From Alphaproteobacteria bacterium bin52 (GTDB lineage Bacteria > Pseudomonadota > Alphaproteobacteria > Thalassobaculales > Thalassobaculaceae), in NCBI GenBank assembly GCA_002238645.1, contig MPMT01000006.1, positions 20,232 to 84,231 of the forward strand: DNA of 64,000 nucleotides, given 5' to 3'. Shown in pieces: positions 9,638-18,021 of this stretch (the first letter of the stretch is position 1; each line of letters starts with the position of its first letter). Below the pieces are notes generated by a model, which worked only from the letters and a program-made list of their open reading frames with translations, was not told where the DNA came from and searched no databases. A program made the translations under genes and the position numbers.

Positions 9638-9912
9638 GATCATCGCTCCCACGGGCTCCTGCTCCACCGGCTCCACGAGGCCGGGCAGCAGCATGAAGAA
9701 AGCGGCGTGGCACGGCAAGGTCCGCAGGCCCGGACCCGGACGGCACTTGCCCCTGTCGAGACTTGCCCGGCAAGATGGATACCGGTTCCCACCGGCGCCG
9801 GCATCGCGAAACCGACACCGCCTGCGGGCCGACATGCCGCCCTCGCCGGCGGTCCGGGGGCGGACCCTCCTGCGGGAGCCCCGTTCGAACACTGCGTGAA
9901 GGAACCCCGAGA

Positions 9913-11064
9913 ATGGCACAGGTCTCGTTTCCGGCGACATTCATGCGTGGCGGCTCGTCAAAAGGGGTGTTCTTCCGCACCGTCGCCCTTCCCGATGACC
10001 CGGCACTCCGCGAGCGGATCCTGCTCGCCGTTCTCGGCAGTCCGGATCCCTACCAGAGACAGCTGAACGGTCTCGGCGGTGGCCTTTCCTCGGTATCCAA
10101 GGCGGTGATCATCGGTCCGTCGACACGCCCTGACGCCGATGTCGACTACACCTTCGTCCAGGTCGATGTCGCGGCACCGGCCGTGCATCTCGGCTCCAAC
10201 TGCGGCAACCTGAGCTCCGCGGTCGGACCCTTCGCCATCGACAGCGGACTGGTCGGTGCCAACGGCTCCGAGGCCCAGGTCCTGATCCACAATACCAACA
10301 CCCGCAAGCTTATCCGCGCCCGGGTGCCAGTGGCGGACGGTGCGCCGAAAGTCGAAGGATCCCTCGCCATCCCGGGCGTGGCCGGGACCGGGGCTGGGAT
10401 CAGGCTGGATTTCATGGATCCGGCCGGACCGACAACCGGCACGCTGCTGCCCACCGGGCGGCCTGTCGACACGCTGTCGCTGGACGAGGAAGGAACCATC
10501 GAGGCCTCGATGGTCGATTCAAGCAATCCCTGCGTGTTTCTCGAAGCGGAGCGTTTCGGGCTCGAAGGCACCGAAGGGATCGATGCGCTTGACGCGGACA
10601 CCGGGCTCGCGGACCGGCTCGAACGGGTCCGGCGCGAGGCGGCGGTCAGGATGGGACTGGCCACTTCGCCCGAAGTCGCCCGTCCCAATGCGCCGATGAT
10701 CGGCCTGGTCGCACCGCCACGGAGCTACCGCACCCTGTCGGGCGCCACGGTCGCAAGCCGCGAGGCTGTCATCGCGGCGCGGATCTGGTCCATGGGCCGG
10801 GTCCACCGGGTTTTGCCGCTGACAGGTGCCATGTGTCTCGCCGTTGCCTGCCGCATTCCCGGCTCGGTCTGCGCGCGGGTGTTGGCGCGGCAGGCGGACG
10901 CGCTGTGCATCGCAACACCGTCGGGAGTATTGCCGCTCGACGCATCGGTCCGCACGGACGACGGGACCGTTACCGTCGAGCAGGTCACGGCGTGGCGGAC
11001 CGCGCGCATCCTCATGAAGGGCGAAGTCTTCGTTCCACGCTCCATCGTCTCCCCGATGCCCTGA
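9913..11064 (+). CDS. PrpF-family isomerase (4-oxalomesaconate tautomerase-like)
   Basis: 383-residue protein with the two-domain diaminopimelate-epimerase fold of the PrpF family. Family motifs include FPATFMRGGSSKGVFF at the N-terminus, QLNGLGGGLSSVSKAVII, HLGSNCGNLSSAVGPFAID (with the characteristic Cys) and VDSSNPCVFLEAE (second Cys). These enzymes move a double bond or isomerise cis/trans dicarboxylates, as in methylaconitate isomerase or 4-oxalomesaconate tautomerase. ATG 9913 follows GAAGGA. No prpCD or gallate-pathway neighbours are present, so the substrate is open. Confidence 0.86.
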   Translation: MAQVSFPATFMRGGSSKGVFFRTVALPDDPALRERILLAVLGSPDPYQRQLNGLGGGLSSVSKAVIIGPSTRPDADVDYTFVQVDVAAPAVHLGSNCGNLSSAVGPFAIDSGLVGANGSEAQVLIHNTNTRKLIRARVPVADGAPKVEGSLAIPGVAGTGAGIRLDFMDPAGPTTGTLLPTGRPVDTLSLDEEGTIEASMVDSSNPCVFLEAERFGLEGTEGIDALDADTGLADRLERVRREAAVRMGLATSPEVARPNAPMIGLVAPPRSYRTLSGATVASREAVIAARIWSMGRVHRVLPLTGAMCLAVACRIPGSVCARVLARQADALCIATPSGVLPLDASVRTDDGTVTVEQVTAWRTARILMKGEVFVPRSIVSPMP

Positions 11065-11071
11065 ACGGCCG

Positions 11072-12589
11072 TCACCGGCGGGATTTTCGGTCGAGCGTGA
11101 CCAGGGCCAGGATCGGCAGGCTGGCGAAACAGGTGGCGGCATACAGGTAGAAGCAGTTGTTGTAGCCGATCATCGTCGACTGGCGGACGGCTTCGGACGC
11201 GAGCCTGCCGAGGCTGTCGACCCAGTCCACGGAACCCGTGCCGATGACATGTCCGAAGTCCAGACGCTCGGAGTACGGCGTCACCGTACCCACCATCTCG
11301 GAGTAGCGGATCTTCGTGGTCCGCACCAGCAGGAACACGCTGAAGGCTACGAACAGGCTGGTGCCGAGGTTGCGCAGCAGATGGAACAGCGCCGACCCGT
11401 CCGGCAGCATGGTTGGCGGCAGGGTGGAGAATGTCACGATCGACAGCGGCACCCACATGATGCCGCAGCCGAACCCCTGCAGGATGCTGGGCCAAGCGAG
11501 CGCCCACATGCCGACATTGAGATCATGCAGGCTGAGTGCCCAGCCGCTGATGCCGACGCAGACCATGCCCACCACCAGGCCAACCCGCGGATCCACCCGC
11601 CCCATCCGGGCCGCAACCATGAAACCGACGATCATTCCGACACCGCGCATCGCGAGCAGGATGCCGATCAGCCCGTCCGGATACCCCTTCAGGTTCTGCA
11701 GCAGCGGCGGCAGCAGGACCAGCGGCGTGAAGTTCAGCGAGCCGTATATGAAGACCAGGAACAGCCCGATGGTGTAGTTGCGATCGGCGAACAGACGAGG
11801 GTTGATGAACGGCTGTTCTGTGAAGCAGCTGTTCACGAGGTACATGAGGATCGCAACCACCATCAGTACCGTCGTCGAGACGATGAAATGCGATTCCAGC
11901 CAGTCGAGCCGTTCTCCCCGGTCAAGGATGAGCTGCAGCGACACGATCGCAATCGAGAACAGGGCGAACCCGGCGAAGTCGAAGCGGAACGCGGTGTTGC
12001 GTCCTCCTTCGCGAATCCAGCGCACGACGCCAAGGTAGGTGACGACGCCGAGTGGCACCATCATCAGGAATACCCAGCGCCAGCTGTATTCCTGCGAGAG
12101 GTATCCGCCGAGCGATGGGGCGATCGCAGGCCCGATCACGACCGACATCCCCATGAAGCCGTTCGCCTTGGCATGTTCCTCCCGCGGCCAGGTCTGCAGG
12201 ATGATGGCCTGTGCCATCGGTACCAGCGGCGCGCCGAGCGCCCCCTGGAGCACCCGGAAGAACAGCAGGGATTCAAGGCTGGTGGCAAAGGCGCAGGCAA
12301 GCGTCACCAGGGTGAAGCCGGAGATGCACCAGAGCAGCAGACGCCGCTGACCGAACATGGCGACCATCGCCCCGGTGAGCGGCGTGACCACGGCGGTGGC
12401 AACCACGTTGAGCGTCACCACCCACGCGACCTGTTCCTGGGTCGCGCCAAGCGCGCCCTGCAGCTGCGGCAGGGCGACATTCACCATGGTGATCGTGAGC
12501 GAATACAACATGGCGCTCAACGCCATGATGACGAGCACGAGCATCCGGTAGGCGCGGCTGACCGGGGCTTCCTCGGCGCGAGCCGTCAT
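11072..12589 (-). CDS. DHA2-family MFS drug efflux pump (EmrB/QacA type)
   Basis: 505-residue inner-membrane transporter with about 14 hydrophobic segments. Motif A-like FGQRRLLLWCI and the DHA2 phrase YSLTITMVNVALPQLQGALG open the protein, and QAIILQTWPREEHAKANG with VIGPAIAPSLGGYLS (antiporter motif C) follow. Such pumps use proton motive force to expel hydrophobic drugs, usually with an HlyD-type adaptor and TolC; no adaptor gene lies beside it. Convergent with the PrpF gene, seven bases apart. Confidence 0.92.
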   Translation of the reverse strand: MTARAEEAPVSRAYRMLVLVIMALSAMLYSLTITMVNVALPQLQGALGATQEQVAWVVTLNVVATAVVTPLTGAMVAMFGQRRLLLWCISGFTLVTLACAFATSLESLLFFRVLQGALGAPLVPMAQAIILQTWPREEHAKANGFMGMSVVIGPAIAPSLGGYLSQEYSWRWVFLMMVPLGVVTYLGVVRWIREGGRNTAFRFDFAGFALFSIAIVSLQLILDRGERLDWLESHFIVSTTVLMVVAILMYLVNSCFTEQPFINPRLFADRNYTIGLFLVFIYGSLNFTPLVLLPPLLQNLKGYPDGLIGILLAMRGVGMIVGFMVAARMGRVDPRVGLVVGMVCVGISGWALSLHDLNVGMWALAWPSILQGFGCGIMWVPLSIVTFSTLPPTMLPDGSALFHLLRNLGTSLFVAFSVFLLVRTTKIRYSEMVGTVTPYSERLDFGHVIGTGSVDWVDSLGRLASEAVRQSTMIGYNNCFYLYAATCFASLPILALVTLDRKSRR

Positions 12590-13173
12590 GCATCACCCCG
12601 CTCACGGGACCAGAACACCCGGCAACTGTAGACGCCCGCCCCCTCCGCCGCCATCGCGCGCGACAAAGAATACCTCCGTGATCAGGGACCTGCGGGACAA
12701 GCCGCAGCTGTCCCGGCGCGATGAATGCCGACGCGGCGAGACACCACGGAGTCACGTGCCGTTCGGTGCGACGCGGCGCGCTCACCCGTCCCTTCGACGT
12801 TCAGGCTGCCAGTCACGGAAAACACGATGACGCGGCACGGCGAACAGTCCGCCACCGCAACGGCCGGCGTCCGCGGGCTCCGTGCGACCCGTTCCCGTCC
12901 AGAAACGGGCGGCACGCTCTGTCCGGTCCCCGCATGCGCTGGTACCGCCACGCTGCCGTCCGGAACCGCGCCGTGACCTTCATCGATCGTGTGGAACCGC
13001 GGACATCCGCGTAAACACTGTTCCGGCAAAGACAGCCCGCCATTTCGGTTCAGATCCGGTAGTCGGCAACCATCAAGCGGCAGGTGCGCCGATTGGCTCC
13101 GGGTCGTGACAAGTTGTTCCCGGAGTCATGTAACTGTACAATAAACGCTTATTGAACGATCTGTGAGGCTGAT
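12590..13173. other. Intergenic region upstream of the Fur/Zur gene
   Basis: About 580 bases with no credible gene; open frames here are short, rich in Arg and resemble no family I know. Two structures stand out. The 7-bp perfect stem CGGGACA / TGTCCCG with a 9-base loop lies at 12693-12715. The promoter and palindrome of the regulator gene lie at 13114-13154 and are described separately. Confidence 0.6.
13114..13154 (+). promoter_or_regulatory. Promoter with overlapping palindromic operator of the Fur/Zur gene
   Basis: TTGTTC (13114-13119), a 17-base spacer and TACAAT (13137-13142) form a sigma-70-type promoter. The near-perfect palindrome CAATAAACGCTTATTG (13139-13154, 14 of 16 positions symmetric) covers the -10 and the likely start of transcription, about 20 bases before the GTG codon. 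It is AT-rich in a GC-rich background. Position and symmetry suggest autorepression by the encoded Fur-family protein; that is inference. Confidence 0.65.
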
Positions 13174-13560
13174 GTGAATCAACGCAGTGGGAACATGCAG
13201 GAAAAGGTTCTCGCGGTCCTCCAGAGACATGGTACGCCGATGTCTGCGTACGAGGTCCTCGGCCAGTTGCGCGATGTTCACCCGCGACTTGCTCCACCAA
13301 CGATCTACCGGGCGCTGGCGGCATTGATCGAGCGGGGCGGAGTCCATCGGCTCGAATCCCTCAACGCCTTTGTCGCATGTTCGGTTGACCGGCACGGAGA
13401 TGCACCGGTTCTTCTTATCTGCGAGGATTGCGGCACGGTTGAGGAACCTGTCTCGTCACTCGTCGCAGACCAGCTGTCAAGCATCGCGAAACTGGTCAAC
13501 TTCACTCCGACACGCCAGGTCATCGAGGTCCATGGCCAGTGCGCACGCTGCAGAAGGTAA
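13174..13560 (+). CDS. Fur-family metal regulator, Zur-like
   Basis: 128-residue Fur-family repressor. The winged helix spans roughly residues 8-65 (MSAYEVLGQLRDVHPRLAPPTIYRALAALIERGGVHRLES). The C-terminal domain has the metal segment SVDRHGDAPVLLICEDCG and a second CxxC, CARC, at the end, giving two Cys pairs for structural zinc. GTG 13174 follows GTGAGG. A palindrome overlaps its promoter. The next gene but one is a zinc/manganese-type ABC ATPase, so zinc sensing (Zur) is the best guess; Fur or Mur cannot be excluded. Base composition is less GC-rich than in the neighbours. Confidence 0.82.
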   Translation: MNQRSGNMQEKVLAVLQRHGTPMSAYEVLGQLRDVHPRLAPPTIYRALAALIERGGVHRLESLNAFVACSVDRHGDAPVLLICEDCGTVEEPVSSLVADQLSSIAKLVNFTPTRQVIEVHGQCARCRR

Positions 13561-13601
13561 CGGCCCGACGCACGAGGGCTGCGTACAGGCCTGAACGCAG
13601 G

Positions 13602-13706
13602 ATGCTGCTCGTCGGGGTCGGACCGCGGCTTGCCGGAGCGCTCCTGCTTGTCCTGGCGCTGTGGTCCGGTTTCCTCTGGGCGACATCTACACCGGGGGCG
13701 TCATGA
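13602..13706 (+). CDS. Tiny hydrophobic peptide overlapping the ABC ATPase start
   Basis: A 34-codon frame, MLLVGVGPRLAGALLLVL and then ALWSGFLWATSTPGAS, consisting essentially of one transmembrane or signal-anchor helix. Its TGA overlaps the ATG of the ATPase gene (ATGA), the arrangement of a translationally coupled gene. There is no good ribosome site upstream, which argues against it. It could be a leader peptide, a small membrane protein, or the surviving signal peptide of a lost metal-binding protein. Confidence 0.35.
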   Translation: MLLVGVGPRLAGALLLVLALWSGFLWATSTPGAS

Positions 13707-14446
13707 CCTATGCGGTCGCGTTTCAGGAGCTGACCCTTGGATATGACCGGCGCCCTGCGGTGCGTCACGTCAGCGGCCAGGTTTCCGATGGCAGCCTGAC
13801 CGCCATCGTAGGGCCAAATGGTGCGGGCAAGTCGACGCTGCTCAAGGGCATGACAGGTGCGTTGCGGCCACTCGCGGGGCGCGTCCATTTCGGAACCTGT
13901 GCGCGCAGCGACGTCGCGTATCTGCCTCAGCAGTCAGACATCGACAGGTCTTTCCCGGTCACGGTCGTCGACCTCGTGGCGATGGGGCTCTGGCGCGAGA
14001 TCGGTGCGTTTTCCGGACTTCGCGCCCGGCACCGGTCCCGGATCGACGACGCCATAGCCGCCGTCGGGCTCACCGGGTTCGAGTCCCGGCCCATCCGCAC
14101 CCTGTCAGGCGGGCAGTTTCAGCGCTCGCTGTTCGCCCGTCTCCTGCTTGAGGATGCACGGCTCATGCTGCTCGACGAACCGTTCACGGCCATCGATTCC
14201 AGGACGATGGCCGATTTGCTCGGTGTGATACAGCGCTGGCACGGAGAAGGACGCACGGTGCTCACCGTTCTGCATGATGTCGAGACCGTCCACACTCATT
14301 TTCCGGAAACGATGATCCTGGCGCGGGATCTGGTCGCACACGGGCCCACGGCAGACGTACTGACCGCCGCCAACCAGTTCCGTGCCCGCCAGATGTGCGA
14401 GGCCTGTTCGGGCCCGCCCCACGATTGCGGAAGACATCCTTCGTGA
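13703..14446 (+). CDS. Zinc/manganese ABC transporter ATPase (AztA/ZnuC-like)
   Basis: 247-residue ABC ATPase: Walker A GPNGAGKST, Q-loop LPQQSDIDRSFPVTV, the family phrase VVDLVAMGLW, signature LSGGQFQR, Walker B LMLLDEPFTAID and H-switch LHDVE. The LPQQ..D..FP.TV.D.V segment marks metal importers (ZnuC, SitB, AztA). The Cys-rich tail MCEACSGPPHDCGRHPS recalls AztA proteins. ATG 13703 overlaps the upstream mini-frame. No permease or binding-protein gene follows: the next 490 bases are empty. The ATPase must serve a distant permease or is the relic of a lost importer. Lower GC suggests transfer together with the regulator. Confidence 0.85.
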   Translation: MTYAVAFQELTLGYDRRPAVRHVSGQVSDGSLTAIVGPNGAGKSTLLKGMTGALRPLAGRVHFGTCARSDVAYLPQQSDIDRSFPVTVVDLVAMGLWREIGAFSGLRARHRSRIDDAIAAVGLTGFESRPIRTLSGGQFQRSLFARLLLEDARLMLLDEPFTAIDSRTMADLLGVIQRWHGEGRTVLTVLHDVETVHTHFPETMILARDLVAHGPTADVLTAANQFRARQMCEACSGPPHDCGRHPS

Positions 14447-14937
14447 AGCGGAAGGTCCTGATCCAGCCGTCTGCCGAATCTGGAACACGGGCCGGGCGCT
14501 GACGAGCTGATTCCCGGTCACCATTGAAGCGGCATCGGCGGGCGTCTTCCTGCGCCCGCGCCGGACGGATCCCGTGGTGCGCGCGCCCCCCGGCGCGGCC
14601 GTCGGCTTTCCCGTCGCCGGTCTCGGGCCCGGAGCAATGACTGCGGGCGCGAGACCGGAATGGCCGTGGCCCTGCTTCCGGGTTTCATTACGCGCGTCAC
14701 GGCACTGCGGCAGAATGCAAGCCCTGCCGCGTTCTGCCTCGTATCGCCGGCTCCCGGCATGCTGGTCGTGTCGACCTCGTGCATGTGCGTTCCGGCAGCG
14801 TGCCCGTACTCGGCACGCGATGCCGATCCCGTTGCGCTGCATCACCAGCCTGACACCGGACGCACTCGCGCTTGGCGCCGCTCGCGCCAGCGCGATAGTG
14901 TGTATCCGGACCCGGAACCGTGACGGGCAGAGGCACG
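14447..14937. other. Intergenic region, no gene seen
   Basis: About 490 bases where the permease of the metal transporter would be expected. Both strands have only short, compositionally biased frames and I recognise no permease helices, so the deletion appears complete. No terminator with a T-run was seen after the ATPase gene. Confidence 0.6.
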
Positions 14938-15762
14938 ATGGGAACATCGGCAACGAAAGATCGCAGGCCCCTCGCCCTCGGGCTGATCGGGATGGGCGCG
15001 ATCGGTCTCGACGTGCTCGGGATGATCAGATCCTCGCTCGCAGACAGGATCACCGTCGAGTCGGTGCTCGTTCGCACTCCCAGGGCGGAGTCCGGCGACG
15101 TTCCCGTCACCCACGAGCCCGAGCGGTTTCTGGCTCACCGGTTCGATGCCGTCCTCGAGGGCGCCGGCCACGCCGCGGTGCGGGACCACGGCGAACGCAT
15201 TCTCGCATCCGGCGCCGACCTCATCGTGACCTCGGTCGGCGCGTTTTGCGAAGATGACCTCTACCGCCGGTGCGTCGGGGCCGCTGAACGCTCGGGTGGG
15301 CGCCTGATCATTCCATCAGCCGGCATCGGCGCCCTCGACACCCTTTCGGCGGCAGCGGTCGGCGGTCTCGACGAGGTCCACATGATCGTGCGCAAGGATC
15401 CGTCCGCCTGGTACGGAACCCGGGCGGAGGGCGAGCACGACCTTGCCGCACTCACCGGGCCGACGGTCATTTTCGAGGGGACGCCGCGCGAGGGCGCCCT
15501 GCTCTACCCGCAGAACGTGAACATCTCCGCAGCGGTATCGCTGGCCGGGCTCGGACTTGACCGGACTCACCTGACCATCATCGCCGACCCGCAGATTGAC
15601 ACCCATGTCTGCGAAGTTCACGCAACCGGCGCCTTCGGGTCGTTTTCGTTCCGCGAGGACATCGCGGTCTCACCGACCAACCGCAAGACGGGTCAGATCG
15701 TTGCGATGGCGGTCATGAAGACAATACGCCAGCTGGTAAACCCGGTCGTCATCGGCGCCTGA
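14938..15762 (+). CDS. L-aspartate dehydrogenase-like NAD(P) oxidoreductase
   Basis: 274 residues. N-terminal Rossmann motif ALGLIGMGAIGLDVLGMI, the substrate loop region RLIIPSAGIGALDTLSAA, and the second-domain signature LLYPQNVNISAAVSLAGLGLD, which is typical of aspartate dehydrogenase (DUF108/NadX). The reaction would be aspartate to iminoaspartate or oxaloacetate, feeding NAD synthesis or nitrogen metabolism. ATG 14938 has AGAGG five bases upstream; a GTG at 14920 would add six residues. No nadA or nadC neighbours are visible, so the pathway is not fixed by context. Confidence 0.83.
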   Translation: MGTSATKDRRPLALGLIGMGAIGLDVLGMIRSSLADRITVESVLVRTPRAESGDVPVTHEPERFLAHRFDAVLEGAGHAAVRDHGERILASGADLIVTSVGAFCEDDLYRRCVGAAERSGGRLIIPSAGIGALDTLSAAAVGGLDEVHMIVRKDPSAWYGTRAEGEHDLAALTGPTVIFEGTPREGALLYPQNVNISAAVSLAGLGLDRTHLTIIADPQIDTHVCEVHATGAFGSFSFREDIAVSPTNRKTGQIVAMAVMKTIRQLVNPVVIGA

Positions 15763-16093
15763 CGCACCGACCCCGGATCATCCCGCAGTTCACAGGCGCT
15801 GTTTCCGGCATTCCGGGCCAGGGATCAGGAGCATCTCCAGAGTCCGAGATCCTGGCCGACCAGGAACGCCGTGACCGCGTCCCCGATCACATCCGTGTCC
15901 TCCTTGGGAAGCCCGACAGGCATGACCGGCGCCAGCGCTTCCGACGGACGGTCGGTGCGGTTTTCTGCCGATGGAAGAAGCGGATCGCGTCGTAGGGAGA
16001 ACATCAGCGTTTTTCCCGTTGTAGCGGACCGAAACCGATCCCCTACAGGATCTTGTGGGTCCTTCCACATGGTGTGGGCAACCCGGGTCCGCG
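15763..16093. other. Intergenic region, no gene seen
   Basis: About 330 bases between the dehydrogenase and the GST pseudogene. A minus-strand frame ending DAVTAFLVGQDLGLWRCS is open through much of it but matches nothing I know. I see no clear promoter or hairpin. Confidence 0.5.
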
Positions 16094-16778
16094 TCAATAG
16101 TTGATCGACGTCACCGGTGCAGGAAGGTGACCGGGAAACCGGACCCTACGGCGTGACCGCGGCTGGTTCGAACAGGCTGCAAACCAGCCTGCAACCGCGG
16201 GGAACCGGTCCTCGATCGCCATCCCGACCGTGCCGGTGCTCCGAGGCGCGAAGAAGCCGATGATGTCGGCGGCGGTCAATCGGTCACAGGCCACGAACCC
16301 GCGGTCCGCCATGTGCGGCTCGAAACGGCCCAGGAACACCTCCGTCATCTCGGTTCCCCGCTGCGCCAGGTCGGGCAGCTGGGGCCGGTCGCTCCGTGTC
16401 CCCGGGATGACCCTGCCCGCAAAAGTCGGCACATGGTTGCGGACCGCGTGGAGCATGGGCAGGAACCCGTCGAGTTCGATCCTGCGGCACCACATGTCGA
16501 TACTCCGCCCGCTCGCGCGGGGTGCGCCTGAACAGCGACGGCTCGGGATGCAGCTCCTCGATGTATCGGCATATGGTCATGGACTCGGCGATGACGGTGC
16601 CATCATCAAGCTCGAGAAAGGGTACGTAATTGAACGGGTTCATGCTTGCCCAGGGCTTGGAATACTGATCGCCGTCGCGCACGTTGAGCTCGACGAGGGG
16701 TATCTCGATCCCCTTCTCCGCCAGAAATACCTGGACCCGCTACGCGTTTGCCGCCGGGCCGAAACCATACAGTTTCAT
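16094..16778 (-). pseudogene. Glutathione S-transferase pseudogene
   Basis: The remains of a GST gene of about 220 codons. It opens well: ATG 16778 behind GGGGGGGA encodes MKLYGFGPAANA. An in-frame TAG at 16740-16742 then interrupts, where relatives read Arg. The same frame resumes RVQVFLAEKGIEIPLVEL, and the thioredoxin-fold phrases NPFNYVPFLELDDGTVIAES and MTICRYIEELHPEPSLFRR follow. At about 16494-16505 the coding shifts by one base to the frame MWCRRIELDGFLPMLHAVR. From there the GST C-domain continues (DRLTAADIIGFFAP, AVAGWFAAC). Two separate lesions make sequencing error an unlikely full explanation. It sits upstream of the transsulfuration genes. Confidence 0.85.
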
Positions 16779-16804
16779 CGTGTCCCCCCCTGCTCCTGCA
16801 CGCG

Positions 16805-17971
16805 TCACCCCAGCGCCTGGGACAGTTCGGCGATCAGGTCGTCGCCATCCTCGATCCCGACCGACAGGCGCACCAGTCCGTCCGATATTCCGAGACTTTC
16901 GCGCACCTCGCGCGGAACAGAGGCGTGGGTCATGATCGCCGGGTGCTCGATCAGGCTCTCGACACCCCCGAGTGACTCGGCCAGTGCGAACAACGTGCAC
17001 CGCTCGAGGAACCGGCGCGCGTCCTCGAGCCCGCCGGAAATGATCGCCGTCACCATGCCCCCGAACCCGTGCATCTGCCGTCGCGCGAGCTCGTGCTGCG
17101 GGTGGCTCTCCAGTCCCGGGTACCACACCCGTTCCACCCGCGGATGCGCCTCGAGGAAGGCGGCAACCCGGGCCGCATTCTCGCAGTGCCGTTGCATGCG
17201 AATCGGCAGCGTCTTGAGCGCACGGAGGACCAGGAAACTGTCAAACGGCCCTGGTACCGAGCCGATCGCGTTCTGCAGGTAGCCGATCCGGCCGGCCAGT
17301 TCCTCGCGCCCTTCCCGGACGACGGCAATACCTCCGACGATGTCCGAATGGCCGTTGAGGTACTTGGTCGTCGAGTGCATCACGACGTCGAACCCGTGGT
17401 CGAGCGGGCGCTGGACCCACGGAGAGGCAAAGGTGTTGTCACACACCGTCATTACCCCGTGACGTGCTGCGAGTGTCGCGACCGCCTCGAGGTCGACCAG
17501 CTTGAGCAGGGGATTGGTCGGCGTCTCGACCCATATCATCCGGGTCCTGTCCGTCAGCGCCGCCTCAAGGCGGTCCGGGTCCGACAGGTCGACGAAGCTG
17601 AAGGTGAGCCCGGAGGAGCGCCGACGGACGTTTTCGAACAAACGGTACGAGCCACCGTACAGGTCGTCCATCGCGATCACGTGGTCGCCTGTATCCAGCA
17701 ACTCGAGCAGGGTTCCCATCGCCGCCTGCCCGGAGGCAAAGGCGTATCCCCTGGCCCCGTTCTCGAGATCGGCCACGCAGGCTTCCAGTGCCGCCCGGGT
17801 AGGATTGCCGGTGCGCGAATACTCGTAGCCCTTGTTGATACCGGGGCTTTCCTGGACATAGGTCGAGGTGGCGTAGATCGGGGTCATGATCGCACCGGTG
17901 GTCGGGTCGGGCGATTGACCGGCATGGATTGCCCGGGTCGCGAAACCGGGGCGGTTGGGCTTCTGTGTCAT
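16805..17971 (-). CDS. PLP-dependent cystathionine gamma-lyase/synthase family enzyme
   Basis: 388-residue Cys/Met-metabolism PLP enzyme. Family features: the N-terminal [35 protein letters not shown], the PLP-phosphate region [50 protein letters not shown] and the Schiff-base Lys in [12 protein letters not shown]. Sequence alone does not separate gamma-synthase, gamma-lyase and methionine gamma-lyase. The neighbouring cystathionine beta-synthase 50 bases upstream on the same strand makes cystathionine gamma-lyase the best reading: homocysteine to cysteine by reverse transsulfuration. Confidence 0.88.
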   Translation of the reverse strand: MTQKPNRPGFATRAIHAGQSPDPTTGAIMTPIYATSTYVQESPGINKGYEYSRTGNPTRAALEACVADLENGARGYAFASGQAAMGTLLELLDTGDHVIAMDDLYGGSYRLFENVRRRSSGLTFSFVDLSDPDRLEAALTDRTRMIWVETPTNPLLKLVDLEAVATLAARHGVMTVCDNTFASPWVQRPLDHGFDVVMHSTTKYLNGHSDIVGGIAVVREGREELAGRIGYLQNAIGSVPGPFDSFLVLRALKTLPIRMQRHCENAARVAAFLEAHPRVERVWYPGLESHPQHELARRQMHGFGGMVTAIISGGLEDARRFLERCTLFALAESLGGVESLIEHPAIMTHASVPREVRESLGISDGLVRLSVGIEDGDDLIAELSQALG

Positions 17972-18021
17972 GGCATCCCGGGGTGGGAAAGCGGAGACCC
18001 CTCCGGTTCCCCTTGCGAAGT

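Noticed and set aside
12693..12715. CGGGACA / TGTCCCG hairpin in the gap before the Fur/Zur gene, considered as an attenuator or terminator
   Set aside because: No T-run and more than 400 bases from the regulator start; nothing around it supports a role.
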